Source: Sipunculus nudus
Taxonomy: Eukaryota; Annelida; Sipuncula; Golfingiida; Sipunculidae
Assembly: GCA_026874595.1 (NCBI GenBank)
Contig: CM049322.1
Coordinates: 30,939,340 to 31,003,339 of the forward strand
DNA length: 64,000 nt
Direction of reading: 5' to 3'
Part shown: positions 12,501 to 26,900 of the stretch, in pieces
Numbering within the stretch: position 1 is the stretch's first letter
Layout: the number at the start of each line of letters is the position of its first letter
Position numbers and translations under genes: made by a program
The notes under the pieces: model-generated
What the model was told of the DNA's origin: nothing
Database searches by the model: none
The model's input: the letters and a program-made list of their open reading frames with translations, nothing else

Positions 12501-15500
12501 TTATCTTAAAACAATCGTAGATTGAATAAAATGATTTCTGACATATCGTCTCAGGTTTGTTAACATCTTTCCGTGTCGCAAATTGATTAAGAGGAATGCA
12601 TTTGTGATATTCTATGTCGCTTGTGATTGACCAGTGCGACTCATATCCGTGCATGATAAATATCTGTGATAACAGGTGCATAATTAAGATCTGTGGTATC
12701 TTGGTCTAAAATCAAAGACCACCCCCCCCCCCACACACACACAACACAACGGTCCTGCGAGAGGTCATGATAAAGGTTCTTTCGTGTGAAACAACGTCCG
12801 GTCCAGGGCTTAAGTTAGAAAAATATGCCCCGAATTCCTCTATCATAGCTTGGCATAATGAAAACACCTCAAATGAGTCTTGTGAGCTTGAAATGGTTAG
12901 GATACCTGACGTATCAAAGTTACAGATTACAATATTAAGGTAATTGCAGTGAAAATGACTCGTGTTTCACATTCTTGACTACTGTCATATGTTGTACCTG
13001 AAGCAAGAGCTACTCGCAGTTACAAGTTGTTGTTCTCTTCTCAGGCCAGAGCGGTTGCTTTGGGGTCCATTAGCGGGGGTGATTTTAACAGATCGACAGT
13101 CTGTTTTCTCTGAACAGCAGGTCCGCATGTAGTTGTGCATGTAGGTTGCCCCCCATACCACAAAATCCAGAAAGCCGTCCAAGTTGTATACATATGCAAA
13201 ATTTAAGGCAGATAAGTCAAACCACTACATGTATATGAGTGATTTTAGCCCGTGGCAGACAAACAGATTGACGCTGAGCAAAAATGGTTGCAGGTGACGC
13301 CACCAGTTTTGCGTATGATAAAGAGCTATGTGAGAACTATACACATGCAAAACTTTGGCCCAATCGGTCAAACGGTTCCCAAGATATGAGCTTGGATGTC
13401 TGCTGCATAAACTAGAATGCAGGTGGCGCCACCTGTCATAAAATCAAGAGAGCTGTCGGGGATGTATAAACCTGCAAAATTTTAGGCAGATATGTCAAAC
13501 CACTGCCGAGATATGAGTGATTTTATCCCATGGCAGACAAATAGACAGGAGCTGTGCATAAATCGTTGCAGGTGGCCCCGCCAGTTTTGCGTATGATGAA
13601 GAGCTATGTGAGATCTATACACATGCAAAATTTTGGCCCAATCGGTCAAACGGTTCCCGAGATATGAGCTTGGATGTCTGCAGCGTAAACATGAATGTAG
13701 GTGGCGCCACCTGTCATAAAATCAGAAAAGCTATCCAGGATGTGTACGCATGCCGAATTTCAGGTGAATTAGTCAAGTCACTGCAGAGATATGAGTGATT
13801 TTAACCCAAGGCAGACGAACAGATGGACACTGTGCAAACATGGTCCAGGTGGTGCCACCATTTTTTGTGTATGTTATAAAGCTCTCCAAGGGCTACATTT
13901 GTGCAAAAAAATTTTCCTGATCGGTCAAAAGGTTACCGAGATATGAGCTTGGATGTCTGCAGCGTAAACGTGAATGTAGGTGGCGCCACCTGTCATAAAA
14001 TCAGGAAAGCTATCCAGGATGTGTACGCATGCTGAATTTCAGGTGAATTAGTCAAGTCACTGCAGAGATATGAGTGATTTTAACCCAAGGCAGACGAACA
14101 GATGGACACTGTGCAAACATGGTTGCAGGTGGTGCCACCATTTTTTGTGTATGTTATAAAGCTCTCCAAGGGCTACATTTGTGCAAAAAAAATTTTCCTG
14201 ATCGGTCAAACGGTTACCGAGATATGAGCTTGGATGTCTGCAGCGTAAACGTGAATGTAGGTGGCGCCACCTGTCATAAAATCAGAAAAGCTATCCAGGA
14301 TGTTTACGCATGCCGAATTTCAGGTGAATTAGTCTAGTCACTGCAGAGATATGAGTGATTTTAACCCAAGGCAGACGAACAGATGGACACTGTGCAAACA
14401 TGGTTGCAGGTGGCGCCACCAAGGGCTACATTTGTGTAAAAAAATTTTCCTGATCGGTCAAACCGTTCCCGAGATATGTGGGTTTATGTGTGGAAACAGA
14501 CGCACAAACGGACGCAGAGCGCAGAGGAAAGGTCAGAGGTCAAAACAAAATCGGGGCGCAGCAGTTCACATGTGACCCGAACATAATCCCGGGTTTCGTA
14601 AAATTCCGCCCAGCGGTTACGGAGGAGTTTTCCGGACACCTACGCGGCGGCGGCGGCGGCGGCGGCGTGCAGCTGAAAACATAGTATCCGCAAAACTCTG
14701 TTTTGGCGGATACAATTAAGCTCTATGTAACGGACTCTGTTCAGTAGATGTGGCGTCTCCACGTTTATCCATGCAGACCAAATTAATTTTTATTGCAAAC
14801 GATGCAATTGATATGAACATTAAATGAATCATATATTCACACGTAACTTAATTTGTAGTTAACAAAATGCTCTTTTGTAGATTCAGGGTAAACCTGCCTT
14901 ACTGAAAACAAATGCAGACTGGTTTAATGCAGAGGTATTTAAGAAATTGTATCATGAGTTTGTTATCACTTTCATTAAATGCATTCATTGTTTGTTCCCT
15001 TTGTTATTTACAGTTGCCCCCAGTGTAAGCTTGACGCCTGATCAGGATGAAATTACAAAGAAAGAAAATGAGAATCTAACACTGGCATGTTCATCAGATT
15101 CAAACCCAACAGCACAGGACCAGCATTATAAATGGATACATCAAAGGGGAGGATCATCAGTCAGGGAGCATCCAGGCCAAAAGACCTGGGTACTGGGACC
15201 AGTCAAGAAGGAAACCGCCGGTACCTACACATGTGAGGTGGCTGTACCAATTACCCATCCAGAGTCAACAACATTGTCAGGAAACAAACAGACTACTCTG
15301 GTTGTGCAGTGTAAGAATGTGGTATACCATTATTTATTAGAGTGATGCATTCCTTTTCATAAAGATTACACCGGTTTCCTTGTGCTACCATGATCCCATT
15401 TATATATTGATCGAACTTAGACATACTTGAATGAAAGTCATGACATACAGAAAAACGTTTATTGATTAGAATTATAAAGAATTAGTAGTATCTGAAATGA

Positions 15501-18500
15501 GATTAAGCTGTTTTACAACACTTATTTTATTTCTGATTTACATGATTGTGGTTAATATTGTCTTCATAATCCAACACTTTTAAAACCGTAAAAATAGATG
15601 TTTTTGTCTTGTGTGCTTCTGTATGCATTTCTGTTAAAAGAGCGAGAATGGGCCCAATACATTTTTCAAGGACACAAGACTTTTGAATGACTTTTGTTAA
15701 TGATTTTATTTGTAAAATCAGTTCATCCAGATTCATTCAAAGTTACTTGTGTACTTTTAATGGTTGTAGACCTTCACTTGAACACCCCGAGTCCCACGCA
15801 GGAGGTGGCAGAGTATGAGTCCGTGAAAGTGACCTGTACAGCAGATGCTGTGCCAGCTGAGAGTGTACAGTTCCTCCCATGGTTACACAGCAACAGAGGA
15901 ATAGTTACACCCCTCCTCAGTAACTTCTCCAACCAAAGTATAGCGGTGCTTGCGTTTACATCAATACAGTACTACAACACCGGGAACTACACCTGTAAAG
16001 CTCATATTGACCAAGATCCTGAGAAAATGGCAGCTCAGCAAGTCAGAGTTAGATGTGAGTACCATTTCAGAATTATTTAGATGATTATCAGTTAACCTAA
16101 TGCTGACGATGACAAATCTGGAACACCCAATCCATCAAAAAAAATTTCATTCCCGAATTTTGCAGGTTTGTAGATATGGGTGATAGGACATATGCTATTT
16201 ACTTTCCTTTTTATCCAGTAGTCTTCTGAGCTTGTACCTTTTGAGAACAGCTAGGCCTTTACTGATGTCTGGATGTGCAGGCAATAGAGTACAATTGTAT
16301 TTCACAATTCATCAACTCATGGTTACCTCACAGGCCGGCACTCATGCATAACCAGAATAAAGCGACACTAATACGGTGACACCTGGCACATTCCTGAACC
16401 CTTCACATTTATGGAAAATTTATAGTTTTTGTTTCCCTAGTACCAAAATCGATGATGGTCTCAGTTGCTTTAAAAAATTAATCGATTATTCATAAGGTAG
16501 AACCTGGCCCCTCACAAAATTTTATTCAAATACATTTATAACTTTTAAGGCATCTAAGACAGGACATATTAAGGTATATCTATGGTTTGTCCATCCTTTT
16601 AACTTTTATCGTTGCAATGATGACTTGCCAGGCCTTTGAAGTATTTTCAGGAAACTACTTAAAATACATTTCTTGCCCGACCAAACATTTGATCATTTTT
16701 CAAAAACCAGCAGGAACCACAGAGGCTCCTCGCGCCACCCATTCCTTCAACACACAGGACTAATAAGATTATCTTATAATTGTATCCTCCAAAACAGAGT
16801 TTTGAGAATACTATGTTTTCAGGCGCCGCCGCCGCAAAGGTTTCCGGAGAACTTCTCCGTAACCACTAAGCAGAATTTTATGAAACTCAGAACTATGATC
16901 AGGTCACATTTGAACTGCTGCGACCTAATTTTGGGTTGACCTCTGACCTTTCTTCTCTGCACAGCGTCCATCTATGTGTCTGTTTTCACACACAAACTCA
17001 CATATCTTGGGACTAGTTTGATCAGTAAGGCTGAAAACTTGCACGAGTGCAGCTCTTTGGTAGCTCTCTGTCATTATGGCGCCACATACAACCACTTTTG
17101 CACAAGGTCCATCTGTTTGTCTGCCTTGGGCTAAAATTACTCGTATCTCGGCAGTGGTCTGACTTATCCGCCTGAAATTTTGTATGTGTGTACATCTCGG
17201 ATAGTGTTCTAGTTTATATGACAGGTGGCGCCTACAACAATCATGTTTATGCTACAGACATCCATGCTTATATCTCAGGACTGGTTTGACGTATTGGCCT
17301 GAAATTTTGCATGTGTAGATCTTACATAGCTCGTTATCATACACAAAACTGGTGGCGCCACCTACAATTGTTTTTGCAAGTTGTCCATCTTTTTGTCTGC
17401 CTTAGGTTAAAATCACTCACATATCAGCAGTGGTTTGACTGATCTGCCTGAAATCTTGCATCTATATACATCTTGGATAGATTTCTCGTTTATTTGACAG
17501 GTGGCTCCACCTATTATCATGTTTAACTGATGATTATTAGAAGAATTCAGGACCGGTTTGACATATCGGCCTGAAAATTTGCGTGCGTTTAGAACTTACA
17601 TAGCTATTATCATACACAAAAATGGTTGCGCCATCTACAACTATTTTTTTAAAGGGGACATCTGATTTTCCTATTGGGGTGAAAAAATCACTCGCATCTC
17701 GGCAGTGGTATTACTGATCCACCTGAAATTTAGCATGTGTATACATCTTAGATGGCTTTCTTGTTTAAATGACAGGCGGTGTCACCTATAATCATGTTAA
17801 CATGGCAGACATCCATGCTCATATGCAACACATCTCACTGTTTACCACTCAATCCATGAATCGTTTCACACCACTCTGATTTCGGCAAATACACGTAGTC
17901 GCTTGTCGACTTTCCGTATTCTAGTTTCAATGTCAAATTCAATTTTTGTTAAGACTTGAACAATTTTGAACTTTTTTTAAACAAAAATTTTTTGGGACGT
18001 GAATCACACTATTCAAATGTAATAAAATATAAGTATCTGATGTGAGTGCTAATTGACATGTTTTAAGACTTAAAGGATATAAATAATTAGTAGCATTTCT
18101 TTCATATCGCATAAAGATAGAAGGGCCCTTATATGAATGACACTTTAGTCAATCAGGAATATTCGGCAAACTTTCGTGGTAGTATATATTTAGCTATTGA
18201 AAACTCAATAACTTTCACGTACATTCACAATGTATCCTTTCATATAACACTTGGTCCTATTTTTTCCTCATTGCATCATTCAGTGGTTTCAGGCGACACA
18301 GTGAAAATGCAATTTATACCTAATTGGCTTGTTTTAACATGTTTGTTAAATTTTGTTTATGCACATTTGAATTTGTTTACAGCATTTTATTTCAGTTAAT
18401 AGATTAATGTTCATTATGATACTTTGTAGTGCTATATCAATATACTGATACATACCGATACGCAACATTGTATCGATGAAACGCAAGATCTGTAAAACCA

Positions 18501-19681
18501 CAACCTAAACTAAAATATGAACTATTTTAAAGCTGTTTCTAATGCTGGCCTTTTAAGGTTAAACAAGATAACATGTATTGTCATATGATCGTCTAAAGAT
18601 GAGGGATGTATGAACACTTGTCGGTGCTTTCATGACAAGCCGGCGTGTGAGCTATGATAGACGGATATTGCGAACGGTCCTCCTTAATGGTGAAATCGAT
18701 GCTCATTTTATCTATTTCTACCATTAAAACATGTATTGCATGTTTTTACATTTTGTGTAGTAGGACATGTATTTAATTTTAAAATTGATTATTAAGCGCC
18801 CCATAGGAGATCCTATTGTTTTACCGGCACTGTGTCCGCGTCCGTGTCCACGTCCGCTTTGTCTAGAGGCTTTTATCTCAGAAGTGCTGCCACCTATCAA
18901 AATTTTATCGTAATCCTGCACTTGAAAGCAAACTTTTTTTCTTGGTTGTGTGACCTTGATCTTAACGTTCAAGGTTAGCTCATACTGGAATATCACCTTA
19001 CTTGACCGTAAGCGCGATAGCAGCCAGAGTTTTCATTTGATTTGCTTATCGCTACATGCATTGCCTTGACCATTTTCTGTGATGTGTTCGAAAAATAGTG
19101 ACCTTGATTTTGATCTTCAAGGTCATTTCGCACATTTAATATTTAGAGCCATTATTGCACTTGGCCATTGTGTGCAGCTGGACAGGCATTGTCACTTGCT
19201 CCATTACATTGTGAGGTCTGGTGCATTGTGTTGCGAGGTAAGCCATTCTGAATAGGCTTTTATATCAGGACTATTCTTGAGTCTTGGATCTGTCAGAATG
19301 TGCTTTTGTCCAAGTCAAGTTTCTATATTTTTTCAGAGGTGAGTTTTCATTTTGATGGAAAGAAAATAAATCAATAATAATTGCTTCTTTTTATTTTTCT
19401 ATATACAATAATAATTGTTGGTTTTGAAAAAGAACGAAATTCCTTTTAGATCATAAGAAGAGCCATTATATATGTATGTGTGTGCTGAATATACAAAACT
19501 ATACAATTCCAATTCTAATTCGTATACAATATGGGCATTGTTATTTCTTTGCATCTCACTAAATCTGTTGGCTTTTCTGCAGTTCCTGGGTAAATTTATG
19601 TGATAAATAAGCTCGTCAAATTGTTGATTTCTCTTAGTAACTTTTTTTATTAGAGATGACTCTACATATATATAGATAGAA

Positions 19682-19716
<35 letters not shown>

Positions 19717-20109
19717 TACATATATATTACGGATGACATAAAAGCGGACCGAACTGTCTCGCTAGTGAAGCATGCTTTTCTAGCAAAAACGGTTGGTACG
19801 CCGGACTTGTGCGCCACCGACATGGGTTCGAATCGGGGATCGGCCAATTGTTTTCCCCTGAGCAATTTGTTTTCGTATCAAATGGGGCTCGTCCAATGTG
19901 ACGGTAAACTTTGTGGCCCAGTGAATAAGCTCACCAAAGTGTGACTCTTGGGATAATTAGTCTTGTACTGATAGCAGAAAGCTATTAAGAGGGGGTGTGT
20001 TATGGGATGACATAAAAGCGGACCGAACGGTCTCGCTAGTGAAACTTGCTTATCTAGCGAAGTGGTTGGTACGCCGGAATAATTTGTCCCCTGAATAATT
20101 TGTCTTTGT

Positions 20110-20148
<39 letters not shown>

Positions 20149-23100
20149 TGTATATATATATATATACAAAGTGTATATATATATATCTATATATATGTGT
20201 GTGTGTGTATATATACACATATGTATGTATATATATGTGTATATATGTATGTGTATATATATAAATGTGTGAATATATATTTATATGCATGTATATGTGT
20301 TTATATACAGTGAAACCTGTCTAAAGCGGACATTCAAGGGACTCAGTCATTTTGTCCTTAATAGTGAGGTGTCCTTATTCGGCAGGTTAACCTTGGTTGA
20401 TAACTTAGGAATTATAAATAAAGACAACAAACAGCTGCAAGAACGTGTTTATTGTATTATATTAGATTTCATGTATATGTACAACATATTCATGCACACA
20501 TCATACCTTCAATATTCATATACAAACTGTGATTATCTTTACTTATCTCAAGAAGTGATCAATAAAAGGAGAAAAGTCTATGAAGACATCCGTAATAAAC
20601 AATGTCCTTATACTTGCGTACGCTCTTTTTCGCTCATTCACTCAGTCGAATAAGCTTGACTTTTCAGATAGCATAAGCTCCCGCCCAGGAGTACGTGTGG
20701 TGACACCTGGCGGCATTGCCTAAAACCCTCCTTGTTCAGCTGTCCAAATGCATTCATCTCAAAGATGACGACGTTGGTAATGCGAAGATTGTAATGGCTA
20801 CGAACCTGGGAACATTCGTTTTTATAGCTTTAGCCTAATTTTAACTTTCTTTGATTATAGTTTGTTGGATTTATTAAATTTGCTTTAATGTTGAAGGCAT
20901 CCGAGATTAAACGAACCCTGAGGAATTTGCGCACGGCGGCACGGTACAAACAGCTACGGAGCGAGCAGAGATGTTTGACACTGAGAAGATCAGTTTGAGA
21001 TATACTGAGCAAAACCGATAAATTAATATCAAACAGCTTGCTATAACAAAGTAGCTAATTTTACAAGCAGATATTGCGTGGTGAGATCAGGGACGCATGG
21101 GTAATCGCTAGCCCTTTATTCAATTCAATGACTCCACGGTCGAGCGAAAAATATGCAGCTTCGCAACGCGTGAATGATCAACCGTGAAATAAAGTGACAC
21201 GATGTCTACCGCTTCATATTTGCTGTGTTTAACTAAGGAGCACATCACACCGTGAAATGAGCATGGACACGCATTAAGGTAACAACTGGGGATTGCATAA
21301 TCCTTTGTGTTCCAGTCCCCGGAACAGCAACAGTACCGGTGGCCTTTGATGTTGCCCGGGGCGAGTGATCAGTGTCCCCTGGAGGTGGCGTATCCTGTGC
21401 ACATTTGTCAGGTTCATTTACTCTTAGAATGTTTGTTTGAGTTGAAATCTTCTATCCGCTGTCCGCACTAGTGAGGTGTCCGCCTTACAGAGGCTCCGCT
21501 TATACATAACATTTAGAGAATTTTGAAGGGACTTAAATTTCTTGTCCGTTATAGCCAGTTGTCCGCCTAAGTGAGGTGTCCGTTAGATCAGTTTTCACTG
21601 TATATATTATATATTTACGGTGGCTGATTTAGGACACAGAAAAAAAAATTATTTCGAGATCTCATAGACATAGAATTTCGCAAAAAAAAAAATAAGGAAG
21701 CAAAAAAAAAAAAATTTTAGGAAGCAAAAAAACAATTTAGGAAGCCAAAAAAAAATTTTTAGGAAGCAAAAAAAAAAAATTTAGGAAGCAAAAATAAAAT
21801 TTTGGGAAACAAAAAAAATTTAGGAAGCAAAAAAAAAAAATTTTAGGAAGCGAAAAAAAAATTTTGGAAGCAAAAAAAAAATAAAGGTAACCCTAGCTGG
21901 GAATGGGTCTTATAACGCCACTTTGACGTATAAACATTTTATCTACAGGTAACTTGTACACAAGGCACTTGAGCAAGTGTTAACATACAGATAAAAACAT
22001 GTAACCGAGTTATTGAAAGATCACTAGTTGATATTAGTTAGAGCATGTGAAGCATTGCAGTATTTGTCATTTACAGAACTCTGTACTCTCTGAATTGAAG
22101 CCAGATGTTTCTGCCGGACGTCTTTCTATTACGATCGGTGGCAAGTTTTGCAACCCCCCCCCCCCCCCGACCCATGATAAAAAACACGTGGATATAGACA
22201 AAGACACCGCCTTTACCCATGGGATTGGCTCATTTTTATAAAAGGTTTATCAGATAATGTTTTCCTAGATTATGTTTATGATTACCTTCATTTCTTTAAT
22301 ATGTATATGCATAGTTAGCCTGTATTACAAAGATTCTATAAATAAGGCAGATGACTAGCGACTTGAAGACCAAAGCAGAGAACTTTGCTGAAGAAAAATC
22401 ATGATGAGAGATGATCGAAATATTTAAACCGTTTATTTATGAATATAAAACATTTATGAAGGAAGGTTGACTAAAGGTAATCTGAGCTATAGTTATTGTT
22501 AAAGTGGATCAAGACTTGGGCTTTAGGGGCTGAAGAACCCCCCCCCCCCCAGCGTACCTACCCGAAAACACAGTAATCATTTTTAGCATATTTTAATTTA
22601 TGATGGTCTAATACATGTTCCATAAAACAACACACTATTTAAATAAAAACAAAAGCTGAAAGAAATTGTACAAAAAGCGTGTTTCTATATGAAGCTCATA
22701 TTTGATTGTATTCTTAAATTAATAAGGTACCCACAATGCATGCATGCAGACCTAAACATTTCTATTTGAGTGATTTAACAGCCATGGCTCCGAATCCGCC
22801 GTTCAGGTAGAATGTCTCAGTTTCTTTAGGGTTTGACATCTTCCTTACGGATATGAATAATTAAATATTGAATTTATATTGGACTTTTCTTCAACTCGCC
22901 TTATCTTAGGGGATATACAAACTTGATTGATTTTAAATGAATAATATTGTATTATCGTTCACTTAAACACAGTATACATGGTCTTTGTTTTATAATTGCA
23001 ATAGTTAGCACTCTAAATGTATACTGTGCCCATAACGTTGCTTTGCTTTATGTCAATTCAGCTTCGAATGGTTCGTACAAGTGTGACATTTTATCTGGAG

Positions 23101-23862
23101 ATCTCGAAAGATAAATTTTTTTCTGCTTCCTAACTTTTTTGTTTTTAAAATTTTTTTTTTGCTTCGTAAATTTTTTTTATGCTTCGTAAAATTTTTTTTT
23201 GCTTCCTAAAATTTTTTTTTTGCTTCCTAAATTTTTTTTCTTTGCTTCCTAAAAATTTTTTTTGCTTCCTTAAATTCTTTTTTTGCTTCCAAAAATTTTT
23301 TGTTGTTGCAAAATTCTATGTCGAGATCTCGAGATGTTATCTCGAGATCTCGAGATAAATATTTTTTTTTCTGTGTCCTAAATCAGCCAACGTACATATT
23401 TACGGAGCCCTGTAAGGGACATAAGTGAAACAATATTTATCTCGTGCGCACGACTTACTAACTTGTGCGCACAACTTATTATTTCGTGCGCACGACTTAT
23501 TATTTCGTGCGCACGACTTATTATTTCGTGCGCACGAATTATTATTTTGTGCGCACGACTTATTATTTCGTGCGCACGACTTATTATTTTGTGCGCACGA
23601 CTTATTATTTCGTGCGCACGATTTATTATTTTGAGCGTACGACTTATTATTTTGTGCGCACGACTTATTATTTCGTGCGCACGATTTATTATTTTGAGCG
23701 TACGACTTATTTTTTATATTATATATATGTCAATTTTTCGTCAAGGCACAGGCGCATATGGGTCAATCTCACCTTTAAGTTGTAAACATAGGTCTGGAAC
23801 AATACTATATACTATATCCAGTGTGGGAATTCCTGTCATTATTTAATATATATATATATATT

Positions 23863-23927
<65 letters not shown>

Positions 23928-26900
23928 CAAAGTCAAAATACACCGCAAAATTATCTTGATGTACCTCACAGGTTTGTTAAAATATATATGGCTAAGATAA
24001 TAATTATTGTCCTGGAGTTCTATAGTAGATAGCTGACACGTCAACATGTTTCATGTTTCAAGGCCAGCCACACTTACAGTAGCTGGCCATTCAGTTACCA
24101 GCATTAAGATCAAGGTCCAAGACCGACCGTCTGTTATCAGCATAACGGTATGCTGTTAAAGAATTGGTCAGACAGACAGACAGACATCTTTTATATATGA
24201 CCATGCATGTGAGGTCATGGAAACATAAATACCACAGTGGAGGTAGCTCAGGAAAAGTGTATATAATTTAATCAGATCATGAGATGTGGTTAAGGAAAGT
24301 GACCTTGACCTTGAATAGGTCCATTTTGGTGGAAATTCACACAAAATCATAAATATCTAAAAAATCTTGCATGGTTTGATCCAGATATCAACTTGATCGA
24401 AGATCTTTGATATGGTTCACATCCCTGAACCTGGTGGCGCCACCTGTTATCCTTTTCTTGTTTTCGTGCCGTTTAATACCCCTATCATTGCCACTTAACA
24501 GTACTGTGAGCATTATAAGTAAAAAAACTAATGGACAGAATTCTTTCATATTATGCATATACATAGACATGGGTCATGGAATGATGGATATTAAAATTGG
24601 GGTCATGACCTTTCCTAAGAGAGTGGCCTTGACCTTGAATATTGCCATATTTGGTAAAATCACATAAAATCATAAATCTCAATAAGGGATGCATGAATTG
24701 GTCAAAAAATCAACTTGACCGAAGATCTTGGATAATGTTGTCAGGTACCGGACACTGGTGGCGCCACCTGTTATCCTTTTCTTGTTTCCGTGTCGTTTAA
24801 TACCCCTATCATTGTCACTTAACAGTACTGTGAGCATCATAAGTCATAAACTAATAGAAAAAATTCTTTTATATTATGCATATACATAGACATGGGTTAT
24901 GGGATAATGTATATTTAAATTGGGGTCATGGCCTTTCCTATGAGAGTAGATTTGACCTTGAATATTGCCATATTTGGTAAAAATCATTTAAAATCATAAA
25001 TATCTCAATAAGGGAAGCATGAATTGGTCTAAAAATCAACTTGACGGAAGATCTTGGATAGTATTGTCACGCACCGGAAACTGGTGGCGCCACCTGTTAT
25101 CCTTTTCTTGTTTCCGTGTCGTTTAATACCCCTATCATTGCAACTTAACAGTACTGTGAGCATCATAAGTCATAAACTAATGGACAGAATTCTTTCATAT
25201 TATGCATATACATAGACATGGGTTATGGGATAATGTATATTAAAATTGGGGTCATGACCTTTCCTATGAGAGTAGCTGAGAGTAGCTTTGACCTTGAATA
25301 TTGCCATATTTGGTAAAAATCATATAAAATCATAAATATCTCAATAAGGGAAGCCTGAATTGGTCTAAACATCAACTTGACAGAAGATCTTGGATAGTGT
25401 TGTCACGTACCGGAAACTGGTGGCGCCACCTGTTATCCTTTTCTTGTTTTCGTGCCGTTTAATACCCCTATCATTGTCACTTAACAGCACTGTGAGTATT
25501 ATAAGTAAAAAAACTAATGGACAGAATTCTTTCATATTATGCATATACATAGACATGGATTATGGGAATGATTTATATTTAAATTGGGGTCATGGCCTTT
25601 CCTATCAGAGTGGCCTTGACCTTGAATATTGACATATATGGTGAAAATCACACAAAATCATAAATATCTCAATAAGGGATGCATGGATCGGTCCAAAAAC
25701 AAATTGATCGAAGATCTTTGATAGCTTTGATAGCGGAAGACAGGTGGCCCCATCTTTTATCCTTTCCTTGTTTTCGGGACTATTAATTCTCATCCTTGCC
25801 ACTTGACAGTACTGTGAGCATTATAAGTCTAAAACTAATGGATAGACTGGGCTGAATTTGAGCATGTCCATTGATCTTGGATACCTCCATCTTGTATTCA
25901 AAGTACATGTACTTTGGGTGAAAATTGCTCAAATATCCGGAGTGGTTCAAGGTATATGTCTGACATTTGGCATATCCATCCATCTTGAAAGATTTTCTCA
26001 TAACCAGACAGGTGGCACCACGTACCATCCCATTTTTGTAGAATAAATTAATGCCCTTTTCTGAGGGGTGAGTTATCCTATTGGCCTGAAAATGTGTATA
26101 TCCATAGATCTTGGACTACTCCATCTTGTGCGTAAGACGGTGGCGCCATCCGCAATCGTTTTGGTGTGGCGTCCATCTGTACATGTGCTTTGGGTGAAAT
26201 TACTCATATCTCCGGAATGGTTCATGGTATAGGTTTGAGATTTGGCATGCCTATCCATCTTGGAATATTTTCTCATAAACCAGTAGTCGGCGCCTACTTT
26301 CCATAAAATAAATTATACTCTTTTCTCAAGAGAGATTCAACATATTGGCCCTCATATTTGGTGAAAAATATTGTTTCTCAAGTTGATGGATTTAAGAAAC
26401 CATAGTCGCTTGCCAAGTGTCAGTATATGCTGCTGAAGATGGGGGGGGGGGGGGGGGCTATTAATTCTTAAGGGGCGGGGGGGGGGGGGGAGTCAGGTCC
26501 TATTTTAACTGTATGCACCGTATTTCAACCTATAAATTCAACAAACGATTTCATCTTATAACCACTACATATATAGGTGGCTCACCGGCGGAGGTATACA
26601 TATTCATTGGGTAAATTCAGTACTATTGGTTATGACACAGTTTTATGGAGACTTCTAATAGGGACTTTAAAGGAGGAACGAGATTTCTGTCCAGTGGCTA
26701 GCAAGGTCGTGGTGACCTTGTTCCTTGTTGTTTAGATATTTTGCAAAGGTACTTGACAAGGTCGTAACCATAACGGTTACGCTATGTGCCCTGCTTACGG
26801 AAAACCGGACGAAAGGACAACGGAAAAAACGAACACTGGATCTCATCTTAAATGAAAGTTATAGCAAGCAAAATAATCCCAGATGGCTTTTCGTTAAAAC

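Noticed and set aside
19790-19850. tRNA gene
   Set aside because: A and B boxes are present, but no complete cloverleaf can be folded; the copies and A/T-rich tail indicate a SINE.
20285-20653. 122-residue open frame as transposase
   Set aside because: It begins outside the pogo-like element, has no DDE or HTH pattern and is AT-rich chance coding.
23442-23714. CRISPR-like regular array
   Set aside because: There are no unique spacers and the DNA is animal nuclear; it is a plain minisatellite.
23425-23846. Three overlapping 69-127-residue open frames
   Set aside because: They are the three readings of a 21-bp minisatellite with no stop in the unit, not genes.
24388-25632. Repeated open frames on both strands
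   Set aside because: They recur once per ~325-bp tandem unit in both directions and shift with unit changes; they are shadows of the array.
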